A stretch of 62,061 bases of DNA, from positions 1 to 62,061 of the forward strand of contig JAQUXM010000003.1 of assembly GCA_028692415.1 (NCBI GenBank), given 5' to 3'. The first letter of the stretch is position 1. The number at the start of each line of letters is the position of its first letter. The stretch comes from Syntrophomonadaceae bacterium. GTDB taxonomy: Bacteria > Bacillota > Syntrophomonadia > Syntrophomonadales > Syntrophomonadaceae. Below are positions 1 to 9,396 of this stretch, in pieces. Below the pieces are notes generated by a model. That model was not told where the DNA came from and searched no databases. It was given only the letters and a program-made list of their open reading frames with translations. Position numbers and translations under genes: made by a program.

Positions 1-115
1 GTAACTAACAAGTTTTTTCTTTTATCAATAGGACATATTTTCTTAGAAAAAAGTCCCACATTATATGTGCGTAGCATATCCTGGAATAAAAGATCATTTC
101 GGAAAGGAAACCGGT

Positions 116-886
116 ATGAACTATCAGGCCAGTTTTGCTGCCCACCTGCGCCGCCGGGGGAAGAGCCCGGCCACCATAAAAAATTACACCCGTGCGTTAG
201 CCGGTTTTAAAGATTACTGCACCCGCAGCGGAAAACGGGGAAGCGTTCGCAAGAACCTGCAGCCCCTGCAATTGGAGGGTTATCGGGATTACCTGTTAAA
301 GACCAGGGGCCTGCGCCCCTCCACCGTAAACGGTCGCTTGACCGCCCTGTCAGCCTTTGCCCGCTTACTCCTGGAGCAAAGGCTCTTGGCCTGCAACCCC
401 CTGGAACTGGTGGCCCGGGTGAGCAGAGATGGAAAATGCAAAACCCGGCATCGGGCCTCCTGGGAAGAAGTCCGGCAATTGCGCCGGGAAGTCAACCGCG
501 ATGTGATGGACTTGTCGGGCCGGATAATCGTTGAACTGCTTTACACCGGCCTGACCGTCGCTGAATTGCGCTCCCTGCGCTGGAACGGGCAACCGGTCGG
601 GGACAGCCTGCAAATAGGGAAACGTAAAATCTTGCTGCACCCCGAAGCCCGGTTGGCCCTGAAACATTACATGGTTTTGCGTCCTATTTTGATGGGCGAT
701 TATCTCATCGTCGGCGACGGTGAGGAATGGTCTCTCAAACCAGGCGCGGTTTACGCGCTGCTGCAGCGCCTCTCCAAAAAGATACATGCCTCTGTCTCCA
801 CCCGCGACCTGCGTCTGGCCCAGTTCGTGAAGCCTGCCGGTCATACTTCCCCGGCCTCCGACGCACAGCAGGAAATCGCCGCCTAA
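116..886 (+). CDS. Degenerate tyrosine recombinase (phage-integrase family), probably inactive
   Basis: A 256-residue protein with an N-terminal SAM-like core-binding domain (about residues 1-85) and a remnant of the tyrosine-recombinase catalytic domain. The usual TGLRxSEL box reads YTGLTVAELRSLRW, so the first catalytic Arg is Thr. The usual HxLRH box reads TRDLRLAQF, so the His is lost, and no nucleophilic Tyr follows. The protein is shorter than the 290-300 residues typical of XerC/D; compare the intact XerD at 58814-59704. The ATG at 116 is preceded by GGAAAGGA (101-108); an earlier in-frame ATG at 65 has no such site. It sits at the edge of an AT-rich accessory region, so a decayed island integrase is a reasonable inference. 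Confidence 0.8.
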   Translation: MNYQASFAAHLRRRGKSPATIKNYTRALAGFKDYCTRSGKRGSVRKNLQPLQLEGYRDYLLKTRGLRPSTVNGRLTALSAFARLLLEQRLLACNPLELVARVSRDGKCKTRHRASWEEVRQLRREVNRDVMDLSGRIIVELLYTGLTVAELRSLRWNGQPVGDSLQIGKRKILLHPEARLALKHYMVLRPILMGDYLIVGDGEEWSLKPGAVYALLQRLSKKIHASVSTRDLRLAQFVKPAGHTSPASDAQQEIAA

Positions 887-1110
887 GATTTATTTTGTTA
901 AACCTCAGTGTTAATACTTTCTTCATTATAGGTGCGATATTAGTTAATACTTAATCGCTCACTTGTTGGATAACTAATGACACAATAAAAGCGTTCCCCT
1001 GGGTCCCGTGGTTTTTCGCTTTTCCGGATAACACCACTGAGGGTTTAGCTGAGCGATTAAAGCCATAGTCGACAGGCACTCAAAGAACCCCAGATTATAG
1101 ACCTCATTTC
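887..1110. other. Intergenic, nothing recognised
   Basis: No gene, tRNA or clear attachment site was seen between the degenerate recombinase and the amidohydrolase fragment. Confidence 0.4.
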
Positions 1111-1521
1111 TTAATGAAGAACCCGCCCGATCTGCCATTTCTCCAGGGCAAACAAGCAATGGAAATCCCATAAGAACACATTATTAATAAAAAAATAGAC
1201 AATAGGATTATATTTATATCCCATTGCCCCGACAATCTTATCCCGGCTTTTGATTAATTGCGATGCCGGTTCCCTTTTTTTAAATAGATCTGCTTGCAAT
1301 TCCAATAAATAAGCATCAGCGAATTCATTCCCGGGGAGCAACCGCAACATCCCATACATGCTTTCATTAACTCCCATCCCTATACCCATAATAATATCGG
1401 ATTGTTCAAATTCCCTTTTCAAACCTTCTTTTGAATAATTTACAAGCGATATGCTTTTGGCCATATTAACAAATCTTGTTATGTTGGAGAAATGCATGTG
1501 GGCATCAATAATCTTCATCAT
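1111..1521 (-). pseudogene. N-terminal fragment of an amidohydrolase-2 family protein
   Basis: The translation begins MMKIIDAHMHF, the metal-binding HxH motif that opens the TIM-barrel of amidohydrolase-2 enzymes. A GGGAG site lies just upstream of the ATG pair. Only 136 residues remain, against roughly 270-300 for the family. The later metal-binding His and catalytic Asp strands are absent, and the last 30 or so residues look unrelated. I read it as a gene truncated at its 3' end by rearrangement. A product, if made, should not be a functional hydrolase. Confidence 0.65.
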
Positions 1522-1782
1522 AAGTTATCTCCCTGATTGCGATCTTTTTAAATTATGTCCATCCTTTTTAAAAACATTCAGCAATCAAGCATTCCGGTCG
1601 ATCAGGGGGACGCTTTTGGTGTGTCACTATTAAAACCGCTCCAATCCCCTTCGATGCATTGGATACATTAGTGATTTATTTCAGCTGCTTGACTTTTCCA
1701 CTTTGCTTCCCCTGGGTAAGACAACCTTGGATTGACTAAATAAGTCCCGCATACTATTATGTGTATTAGGAGGTGTATAAAC

Positions 1783-1986
1783 ATGCGCACCAATATTGTA
1801 ATAGACGATGCCCTCATGCAGAATGCAATGGAAGCTTCCGGTCTGAAAACCAAAAAAGAAGTGGTGGAAAAAGCCCTTGTAGAATTTGTGGAGCGCCGAA
1901 CCCGCAAGGACTTGAAGGAATTGCACGGCAAAATTCAGTTTGCCGACGACTATGATTACAAAGCCATACGCGAGGGACGCCAATGA
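1783..1986 (+). CDS. vapB: VapB-type antitoxin
   Basis: A 67-residue protein starting MRTNIVIDDALM, typical of short VapB antitoxins. The N-terminal strand and two helices should form a ribbon-helix-helix DNA-binding dimer, and the acidic/basic C-terminal tail should wrap the toxin. ATG 1783 follows AGGAGGT at 1769-1774; an in-frame ATG at 1759 is upstream of that site and is rejected. Its stop overlaps the vapC start (ATGA), the usual coupled arrangement. Autoregulation by the VapBC complex is expected from the family, but no operator was identified. Confidence 0.85.
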   Translation: MRTNIVIDDALMQNAMEASGLKTKKEVVEKALVEFVERRTRKDLKELHGKIQFADDYDYKAIREGRQ

Positions 1987-2390
1987 TACTTGTTGACACT
2001 TCGGTACTCATTGGCTTTTTCAAAGGTCACAAGGATAAAAAAACCCAGCTTTTTGATGAAATCTTGTCACGTGATATACCTTTTGGTCTTTCACCTTATA
2101 CCTTTCAGGAGGTTTTGCAAGGTGCTCGAAATGAAAAGGAATACAAACTGCTGAGAGACTATCTAGCAACGCAAATCATTTATTTTTTGCCGGAGGAAAC
2201 AGCCACCTATGAAAAGGCAGCGCGGCTGTATTTTGACCTGCGGCGTAAAGGCATAACACCCCGCAGCACAATAGATATTCTTATAGCACTTACAGCAATG
2301 ACAAACCAGCTCATGCTTCTGCACAACGATCGTGACTTTGATTTGATGGCCGAGCAGCTAGATACCCTGAAAATCCTAGAAATGATATAA
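1983..2390 (+). CDS. vapC: VapC-type PIN-domain ribonuclease toxin
   Basis: A 135-residue PIN-domain protein of normal length. The acidic catalytic set is visible: D5 (VDTSVLI), E43 (FQEVLQG), D98 (STIDILIA) and D116 (HNDRDFD). It should be an Mg2+-dependent endoribonuclease held inactive by the upstream VapB. Its TAA stop (2388-2390) lies in the ATAACGAGG end of a dispersed repeat, so the repeat abuts or supplies the stop codon. The catalytic residues are intact, so it may be active. Confidence 0.88.
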   Translation: MILVDTSVLIGFFKGHKDKKTQLFDEILSRDIPFGLSPYTFQEVLQGARNEKEYKLLRDYLATQIIYFLPEETATYEKAARLYFDLRRKGITPRSTIDILIALTAMTNQLMLLHNDRDFDLMAEQLDTLKILEMI

Positions 2391-2432
2391 CGAGGCGGAA
2401 GGATGTCCCCGCTTCTTTAAGCGGTCAGGTTC
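2385..2432 (-). repeat. Dispersed repeat R1, partial (right end only)
   Basis: The reverse complement carries the right half of the dispersed family: the CCGCTTAAAGAAGCGG hairpin, GGGGACATCC, then CGCCTCGTTAT at the outer end. The left end (TTAAGCATCGG) is missing. GGATGTCC at 2401 pairs with GGACATCC at 2433-2440, so this copy can still fold. It abuts the vapC stop codon. Confidence 0.75.
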
Positions 2433-3064
2433 GGACATCCCCACCATAAAGAAGTATCTTTAAGCGGGACATGCAGTTTGGTATTCCTGCAGGACTCGGG
2501 AACGTATCCGGTCCAGCCGATGCAGCATATGAAAGTAGTGCTTTCAACAGAGTTGCCATGCACATAAGCCGAAACCGGGGAAGCTTTTGCTGCAAAACCG
2601 CTGCCGTTAGTCCCCGCCATATACCGCCAGTTGGCTCAGGCGCCTTTCCGACCTCCCGGAAAGGTGCCTGAGCCAGAAGTTCCCTGTCAAGGAAACAGTT
2701 ATATCAATATGAAGAGAAACTTAATGATATTTGAGTAAAGCGATGTCTTATCAAGTCAGAACCTGTCTATTCAAGGGGGAATAAGTTGACAAGTTGGGGT
2801 TGTTCGAGAATTAATTAAAGCCTATCCTAAAAAAGGAAGATTTATGAGGGATTTTAGGAGTTTATACGATGGCTGCTCCAGGATGACTAAGCAGTTACCG
2901 GTGGGCTAATGTGAATTTGGATTAAAGTCCGTGGCGCCCCATTCGTGGTGGTACTAATGTCTATTAGGGGAAGGTGTAGTAATTAGGAGTTATCTCGAAA
3001 TACGTAAATATCTTTAGTTAAACAAAATGGGTTGTGAAGAATGGGGTTAATGGAGGCTGATAAA
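2433..3064. other. Gene-poor stretch upstream of the ATPase/HEPN pair
   Basis: About 630 bp without a convincing gene. It holds the strong hairpin at 2633-2674 and then AT-rich sequence leading to the ribosome-binding site of the ATPase gene. No transposase, tRNA or known RNA motif was recognised. Confidence 0.4.
2633..2674. terminator. Strong GC-rich hairpin
   Basis: GGCTCAGGCGCCTTTCCG pairs with CGGAAAGGTGCCTGAGCC across a short loop, 18 bp with a single mismatch. No U-run follows directly, so it may be a Rho-independent-like barrier or a palindromic repeat remnant rather than a classical terminator. Confidence 0.5.
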
Positions 3065-5635
3065 ATGATAGATTTGCTTAAAGATATAGAAATTTGGTTT
3101 AAAGGAAGACCCAAATGGCTACAAGATGCGGCTAGAAGAATTATCCAGAACAGCGAAATTACTATCGAAGATATTAAAGAACTGACTGAATTATGTAAAG
3201 CAGAAGCAGGTATAGTGGTTTCTACCATCAAACCACTAGGAATTCCTGCAGGTAGTTTAACTCTAAATGAAAATAATATAAGTTTACGACTTAACTCAAT
3301 CAGTAATATAACCGGAATTAATGCCCTTTCACCTCGAAAGCCATTAAATTTCAGCGCTGGTCCAATAACTATAGTATATGGGCAAAATGGTTCAGGTAAA
3401 TCTGGTTATGTCCGAATACTTAAGCACGCATGCGGTTCAAGAAAACCAGGGAAACTGCTATCTAACGTTTTTAATAATGCAAATATAAAACAAAGCTGCA
3501 CATTTAATGTCACTACTGAAATGAGCACAAAGGACATTGATTGGGTTCCTGAGTTAGGTGTACTAGATGAATTGAGGCCCATTGAACTTTTCGATTCAGA
3601 TTGTGCAAATGTATACATTAACGATGAAAATGAGGTAACGTATGAACCTTGGATATTGTCACTATTTAGTCAATTAACTGATGCCTGTGATAAAGTAGGA
3701 CAATCAATAAAAGAGGATGTTGCAAAACAAGTTTCAAAAAAACCTAAACTACCTGAAAGTTATGTTACAACTGTAGCTGGTATTTGGTATGAAGGGCTGA
3801 CATACAAAACTAAGGATATTAATATGAAGTGTATTTGGCCTGATGAACTAGAACATAAACTGATTGAACTAAGAAAACGTTTGTCAGAAGTTAATCCTGC
3901 TGATAAAGCAAAAAAGTTAAGAAAAACAAAAACCAGTGCAGAGACTTTTAATGCTCGTTTGAAAAGTCTAAAAGACAATTATTCAGATGAAAAATGTGCA
4001 AATCTCTTATCATCAAAAAATGATGCTTCAATAAAAAGAAAAGCTGCTGACGAGGATGTAAAAAAAGTTTTTGACGGAGTTCCTTTAGAAGGTGTTGGAA
4101 CTGAAACCTGGAAGTTGTTGTGGCAAAGTGCAAGAAATTATTCAGAGAATGTTGCATACCCGGGCAAAGCTTTTCCAAATACAGAGTTAAATGCAAAATG
4201 CGTATTATGTCTGCAACCACTTTGTGAAGAAGCAAAACAAAGATTAATATCATTTGAAGAGTTCGTCAAGGGAGAACTCCAAAAAAAAGCCAGAAATGCC
4301 GAGCAGAAATTAAAGACAATGACCGATGCTTTAGTAGATATACCTACAACAGAACAATTAAATCTACTTATGGATTCAGCAGGCTTATTAAATGACGCCG
4401 AACGATCACAAATAAAAGGATTTTGTGAAGGCTTCGAAAAACGAAAAAATACTTTAATTAATGCAAAGGATAAGAGGGAAATTAGTCCTTTACCTTCAGA
4501 AGAAAAAATAGATTTTATTACTATATGGATTACCACTATAGAACAACAGGCTTCATTACTTGAAGAAGATGCAAAGGGAGAAAATCGTGCTGACTTAATA
4601 AAAAGACTAAATGAACTAGAAGCCCAAAAATGGTTGTTTCAACAGAAACAAAGTATTGATGTAGAAGTACAACGGTTAATCCTCGTTCAGAATTTAAAGA
4701 AGGCTCAGGGTTTAACAAATACTACTCAGATATCAAGTAAAAAATCTTCTCTATCAGATGTTTTAATTTCTAACGAGTACTTAAAAAGATTTTCACAAGA
4801 ACTGAAAGCATTGGGGGCTTCTAAAATTAAAGTTGAAATGATAAAAACCAGAGCCTCAAAAGGCCGAATATATCATCAAATAGGATTAAAGAATTGCTCA
4901 AAAGGTGTCACTTCAGCAGAGGTTCTTAGTGAAGGGGAATTTAGAGTGGTGTCCCTTGCAGGTTTTTTGGCCGATGTACAAGGACGTTCATATAGTACAC
5001 CTTTTGTATTCGATGATCCTATTTCATCTCTAGACCAAGACTTTGAAGAAGCCACAGTTAACCGTATAGTAAAACTATGTGATATTAGGCAGGTAATTGT
5101 TTTTACACATAGACTTTCAATGGTAGCGTTATTAGAAGAAGCTATAAAAAAAGTAGGGCTGAAATATGAGGTTTTATGCTTAAGAAATGAAAACTGGGGT
5201 ATTGGGGAACCAGGAGACACACCCATTTTTGCTAAGAAACCTGATAAGGCGTTTAATTCTTTATTAAATGAAAGGCTTGCAAAAGCGAAGAAAGCATTTG
5301 ATGAAGAAGGAAGCGAAGCATATGAGATAATAGCTAAGGGAATATGTAGCGACTTTAGAATACTAATTGAGCGATTAATAGAAAACGATTTGCTAGCAGA
5401 TGTTGTTCAACGTTTTAGAAGGTCTATCAATACTATGGGTAAAATACATAAACTAGCTTTGATAAACAGAGAAGATTGCCAGTTATTTGATGATTTCATG
5501 ACAAAATACTCTAGATATGAACATTCTCAATCATACGAAACTCCGGTTGAGTTGCCTGAACCAGATGAATTAAAAGCTGATATCGAAAGAATTCAGACAT
5601 GGACCCAAGAGTTCAATAAAAGACATGCCAGTTAA
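3065..5635 (+). CDS. RloC/PrrC-like AAA_13 ATPase, candidate defence nuclease
   Basis: An 856-residue SMC/RecF-like ATPase. Walker A is GQNGSGKS at about residue 106. A CVLC pair at C379/C382 sits in the central coiled-coil, where Rad50 and RloC carry a zinc hook. The ABC signature LSEGE is at 621, and Walker B FVFDDPISSLD has its acidic pair at 650-651. This architecture is typical of the RloC/PrrC anticodon-nuclease group. The C-terminal part has an R-x3-E pair (R765, E769) and a His at 795, loosely recalling the PrrC Arg-Glu-His triad, but the spacing differs and the assignment is inference. ATG 3065 follows GGAGG at 3052-3056; an in-frame ATG at 3041 has no comparable site. Much more AT-rich than the housekeeping genes; a HEPN-motif gene follows. 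Confidence 0.75.
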   Translation: MIDLLKDIEIWFKGRPKWLQDAARRIIQNSEITIEDIKELTELCKAEAGIVVSTIKPLGIPAGSLTLNENNISLRLNSISNITGINALSPRKPLNFSAGPITIVYGQNGSGKSGYVRILKHACGSRKPGKLLSNVFNNANIKQSCTFNVTTEMSTKDIDWVPELGVLDELRPIELFDSDCANVYINDENEVTYEPWILSLFSQLTDACDKVGQSIKEDVAKQVSKKPKLPESYVTTVAGIWYEGLTYKTKDINMKCIWPDELEHKLIELRKRLSEVNPADKAKKLRKTKTSAETFNARLKSLKDNYSDEKCANLLSSKNDASIKRKAADEDVKKVFDGVPLEGVGTETWKLLWQSARNYSENVAYPGKAFPNTELNAKCVLCLQPLCEEAKQRLISFEEFVKGELQKKARNAEQKLKTMTDALVDIPTTEQLNLLMDSAGLLNDAERSQIKGFCEGFEKRKNTLINAKDKREISPLPSEEKIDFITIWITTIEQQASLLEEDAKGENRADLIKRLNELEAQKWLFQQKQSIDVEVQRLILVQNLKKAQGLTNTTQISSKKSSLSDVLISNEYLKRFSQELKALGASKIKVEMIKTRASKGRIYHQIGLKNCSKGVTSAEVLSEGEFRVVSLAGFLADVQGRSYSTPFVFDDPISSLDQDFEEATVNRIVKLCDIRQVIVFTHRLSMVALLEEAIKKVGLKYEVLCLRNENWGIGEPGDTPIFAKKPDKAFNSLLNERLAKAKKAFDEEGSEAYEIIAKGICSDFRILIERLIENDLLADVVQRFRRSINTMGKIHKLALINREDCQLFDDFMTKYSRYEHSQSYETPVELPEPDELKADIERIQTWTQEFNKRHAS

Positions 5636-5826
5636 TAAATTGCTATTTAGATCTCAAATTTACTCATGATCCTTTGGAGTGACAAGGGGCTATAAAGGGA
5701 CGGGGTTGTAGTCATCATCGAAGGACTTCCTATTATCCATTAAGATGATAAAGTTGAAGTTAGTGTACACATGGTGAAAAACAAAGGCATATAACGGATT
5801 CAACGTATTGTGTATAGGAGGAAAAA
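5636..5826. other. Spacer between ATPase and HEPN gene
   Basis: A 191-bp gap on the same strand with no hairpin terminator seen. It ends in GTATAGGAGG, a strong Shine-Dalgarno for the next gene. Co-transcription is possible, but a separate promoter cannot be excluded. Confidence 0.4.
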
Positions 5827-6963
5827 ATGGATTTAATAACAAATATTGAACAAGAACTGTGGGATGTAATAGAAAAAGATTACCAATCCGAAAATTACTC
5901 TGGTGCAATACTTGATGCAATGCACTTACTTACAGAAACTATAAGAAACAAAACAGGACTAGAGGGGGATGGTGCAAGTTTAGTAGGGCAAGCGTTTGGT
6001 GGTGACAATCCTAAGATTCAGATAAATAAACTACAAACAGAGTCTGAAAAAAACATTCAGAAGGGAATACAAGAAATATTAAAAGGATTATATATTGCGG
6101 TACGAAATCCAAGAAGCCACGATAAGTTAAATGATACAAAAGAAGATAGTAATTCAATAATATATTTTATTAATTATTTATTAAACCTTATCGATAAATC
6201 AAAATCGCATTTCGAACAATCGGTATTTTTACAAAGGATCTTTGATGAACATTATGTAAAAAGTAAAGTATACTCTGATCTATTAGTAAATGAAATTCCA
6301 AAACGGCAAAGAATAGATATAGCTATAGCTATAATTCTAAAAAGAAAAGATGGTAATATATATAATTTCAAATTTTTTATGGACTCGCTGTTCGAAAAAC
6401 TAGAAGAACATGAAATAATTCGTCTTTACAAAGTTATTAGTGATGAATTAACGCATACAAGTCAAGATGAAGATATACGTACAATATTACACATATGCCC
6501 CGCCACATACTGGAACAAAATCAATAAGGTAGTTAAGATTAGAATAGAAAATATAATTAAAAAAGATGTGAAGTCAGGTAAGTACAATTCCGAAAAAGGT
6601 ATGTGCAATGAGCATGGTTGTCTTGGAACTTGGGTTGAAGCCGAACACCTTAAAAAATTCGAAGATTTGAATGAGTGGACCAATTTGGTAATTGCGAAAA
6701 GTGAAAAGGTAGAAAAAGAAGATAGAGATTATATTGATAAGTATTTTTGGAAACATATGTGGAAAGCAAACCGCGATAACATATGTTTACGGCTAGAATA
6801 CTATATTAAAAATGGACTAAAGAATAAAAATGAGAAAATTGTTAATGAATTAAAAAATGAAATAATATTTGATGAAAATCACCCGTGGTGGATAGTTTTT
6901 GAAGAAGAACTGATTCAATATCCAGAAATTGTTCCAATTGATCTTGAAGATTTGGACTGGTAA
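5827..6963 (+). CDS. TIGR02391/Ymh-like protein with HEPN RNase motif
   Basis: A 378-residue AT-rich gene. The N-terminal ~110 residues match the Ymh/TIGR02391 pattern, with a LVGQAFG-type segment, KIQINKLQTESE, a G-rich helix, then AVRNPRSH. R93-x4-H98 is the Rx4-6H signature of HEPN ribonucleases, common in toxin, abortive-infection and CRISPR-associated proteins. The rest (about 110-378) is mostly helical and unrecognised, with one Cys/His cluster (MCNEHGC) near residue 260. It lies directly downstream of the RloC-like ATPase on the same strand. A role in phage defense is inferred from the motif and neighbourhood; RNase activity is not proven. Confidence 0.65.
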   Translation: MDLITNIEQELWDVIEKDYQSENYSGAILDAMHLLTETIRNKTGLEGDGASLVGQAFGGDNPKIQINKLQTESEKNIQKGIQEILKGLYIAVRNPRSHDKLNDTKEDSNSIIYFINYLLNLIDKSKSHFEQSVFLQRIFDEHYVKSKVYSDLLVNEIPKRQRIDIAIAIILKRKDGNIYNFKFFMDSLFEKLEEHEIIRLYKVISDELTHTSQDEDIRTILHICPATYWNKINKVVKIRIENIIKKDVKSGKYNSEKGMCNEHGCLGTWVEAEHLKKFEDLNEWTNLVIAKSEKVEKEDRDYIDKYFWKHMWKANRDNICLRLEYYIKNGLKNKNEKIVNELKNEIIFDENHPWWIVFEEELIQYPEIVPIDLEDLDW

Positions 6964-7393
6964 TTAGCCCCAAATACAGGAGCGACATATAGTGCTCCCA
7001 AGAGCTGAGACACCTTCCAGGGACACAAGCATTCCTGTAATAAAGTAGAGCTTATTTGAGGGAAAATTAAAATCCTGGTATAAAGAAAAGGGGTCCTAAA
7101 AGCAGTCGGAGCAGAGTGTGCGGTATTACCTTAATCTTAATAAAGGGACACAATGTAACGTTTTTGGTGTGTCTTTTAGTCAATAAAAGTGATGGGGTTG
7201 TTATTACAATAGATAGAAGAGCTTTCTATTACCAACTTCCACTAAGGCTAATAATCAGCAATTCAAACCAATTAAATGCTGCGGCATTATTGATATAATG
7301 CTTCATAATCTGTTTAGGATGTGAAACAATTATAGAAGTAAGTTATTCTTAACAATAGTAACACTATAATTCAATGAGGAATTGTGATGTAAA
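6964..7393. other. Intergenic, AT-rich
   Basis: About 430 bp without a convincing gene. It contains AGGGACACAAGCATTCC at 7019-7035, repeated exactly at 45553-45569, which may be a remnant of a mobile or REP-like element. A weak GAGGA site precedes the next gene. Confidence 0.4.
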
Positions 7394-8284
7394 ATGATTA
7401 ATAAAGTTACCAGCGTAAAAAAGGTAATTATAGTGAACACACTAGCAATAATACTTGCAGTATCCATTGCGATAATACTTCATGCTATAATGCCAGCTGA
7501 TGTAAATCCAGAGAATTTTGATGGCGTATTTGTTCGTTTATTAGGATTTCCTGTAGTTTCCGTTTGCTACTTTACCCTGCTTTTTACCTACTGTGTCGTT
7601 TTAATGCGATATTTTGGAAAGCAATCATATATCCCCAAACTGCAAATAGGAATTCGTTTTGGGTTAGCATTTGCACTTCTATATTTCTTTGGAATGCAGG
7701 AAGTATTTGTTGAGACCTCTCCTTTTAGAGAATGGGGGGTTGCATTCGTTACCTATCAATTCTTCATGGGCTTGGGCGATGCAATACCGGCACTACTACT
7801 ATGTGTGATAGTAGCTTATTTTACATTTGACGATCGGAACGCTCGTTTTACTGTACAAACTTTAAGCAGAATGGAAAAAATCAAAGTGATTGTCTTAATT
7901 ACGATTGTTTTTTTCACTGAGCGGGTCATTGGCTATGAAACAGGTATCATATCGAGCAATTGCAGTACAAATCCTATTCCGTGTTATATATGGACAGTAT
8001 TATTTGGCATTGTGCTGGGATGTTGCTATGTGATTTTATATCCGGTATTGGCCAGAGAACAGAACAGATTATTACTATCCATCAAACTTGCTGTATTAAC
8101 TATAGGTATAAACTGGATAATATTCAACAGCTTTATAGGGTTGATTTTTAGTGGTTTTATGTCACAGATGCTTTTTCGAAGCAGCATAGATGTGGCGCTC
8201 TTCTTTTTGTCCTGCACTGTAATTAGCAAGTACTTTATAAAACCTGATTTATGCACATGTGCTATAACGCAACATAATATTTAG
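7394..8284 (+). CDS. Integral membrane protein of unknown function
   Basis: A 296-residue hydrophobic protein with about eight predicted membrane segments, the first at residues 11-32 (VIIVNTLAIILAVSIAI...). I do not recognise the family, and no transporter, protease or enzyme motif is visible. It ends in a short tail with two Cys (DLCTCAITQHNI). GAGGA lies about 13 nt before the ATG, so the start is plausible but not strong. It stands alone in the AT-rich accessory region. Confidence 0.6.
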   Translation: MINKVTSVKKVIIVNTLAIILAVSIAIILHAIMPADVNPENFDGVFVRLLGFPVVSVCYFTLLFTYCVVLMRYFGKQSYIPKLQIGIRFGLAFALLYFFGMQEVFVETSPFREWGVAFVTYQFFMGLGDAIPALLLCVIVAYFTFDDRNARFTVQTLSRMEKIKVIVLITIVFFTERVIGYETGIISSNCSTNPIPCYIWTVLFGIVLGCCYVILYPVLAREQNRLLLSIKLAVLTIGINWIIFNSFIGLIFSGFMSQMLFRSSIDVALFFLSCTVISKYFIKPDLCTCAITQHNI

Positions 8285-8667
8285 CGACATACAGGCAAGG
8301 CAAGGGAACTACTCTGCCCACGGCACATTCTCAATGAAAAAGCATAGCAGAATTTATGAAATAGAGATCAAGGTTAGTCGCTACCGACTTCATATATCCA
8401 TATACGAATAAGGCAAATAACGGGAAGCAAGCGATAAAGGATTAATGAAGACAATCAGGAAACGTGGAAACCAGTGGACATCATTTGTGTATGATGGCAA
8501 TACCAAATAATGAGAGTTAATTATCTTGTTTGCGTTTTCTGATTAAGACCTTTTTTGAAAGGCTAAATTAAAATGCTTGATAGTATTTAGGAGCAATTAT
8601 CGAAAGTTATGCCATAATAAACTCCCTATAGATTTAAAAAATATAGTTGGATTGGGGGCAAAACAAT
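8285..8667. other. Intergenic, AT-rich
   Basis: About 380 bp between the membrane protein and the acetyltransferase gene. No gene, attenuator peptide or strong hairpin was identified. Confidence 0.35.
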
Positions 8668-9354
8668 TTGGAAATTATAAATTTGGATACATGGCAGCGA
8701 ACCATACATTACAAATTTTTCAAGAGAATGGATTATCCTCATTACAATATATGTGTGAATATTGATATAGCAAACTTCTTAGAAAAGACTAACGAAAAAA
8801 ATATTCCGTTTTATTACGCTATGATTTATGCGGCAACTTATGCTTTAAATCAAGTTGAGGAATTCCGTTACCGTATTAGAGGAGATCAAGTTGTTTTGCA
8901 TACTATGATACATCCTTCTTTTACTGATATGTCAGACGGTACTAATTTATTTAAAATGGTAACGGCTGATATGGAGGAATCCATTTTAGACTTTACTAGA
9001 AATGCCCAAGAAAAGTCTCGCAATCAAATGGACTATTTTGTTATTAAAGACGTGGAAGGACGAGATGATTTAGCTTATATTACTTGTATTCCCTGGGTGT
9101 CATTTACCCATCTATCACACACCATATCGTTTAATAAAGATGATTCTATCCCGAGATTGGCATGGGGAAAACACTATAAAGAGGGTAGCAAAGTATTATT
9201 GCCATTTTCGGTACAAGCTCACCATTCTTTTGTAGATGGTATTCACATGGGAAAGTACATTGATTATTTACAGAAATACCTTAATGAATATGGTGATACA
9301 GATAAATTAATCCATATAGATGCCCCTGACAGGATAGGGGGTAGCGATGGGTAA
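8668..9354 (+). CDS. Chloramphenicol acetyltransferase-like enzyme (CatA fold)
   Basis: A 228-residue protein, close to the 213-220 typical of CatA enzymes. It begins EIINLDTWQRTIHYKFF, the usual CAT opening. The catalytic motif HHSFVDG is at about residues 185-191, where the second His deprotonates the acceptor hydroxyl. The family acetylates chloramphenicol with acetyl-CoA, but environmental homologues often have unknown acceptors. I prefer the TTG start at 8668, preceded by GGGGG at 8654-8658; an in-frame TTG at 8647 would add seven residues. Base composition resembles the AT-rich accessory region, so acquisition by transfer is plausible. Confidence 0.8.
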   Translation: MEIINLDTWQRTIHYKFFKRMDYPHYNICVNIDIANFLEKTNEKNIPFYYAMIYAATYALNQVEEFRYRIRGDQVVLHTMIHPSFTDMSDGTNLFKMVTADMEESILDFTRNAQEKSRNQMDYFVIKDVEGRDDLAYITCIPWVSFTHLSHTISFNKDDSIPRLAWGKHYKEGSKVLLPFSVQAHHSFVDGIHMGKYIDYLQKYLNEYGDTDKLIHIDAPDRIGGSDG

Positions 9355-9396
9355 TTGAAAGGGTAATTTTGCGGTGGACAATAACGGAGGTGCGAA

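Noticed and set aside
289-844. Minus-strand frames opposite the recombinase
   Set aside because: They are antisense to a clear recombinase frame and match no family.
2471-2671. Possible 66-residue gene
   Set aside because: Its frame is Gly/Ala-rich without a ribosome-binding site or family motif, and it covers the GC-rich hairpin.
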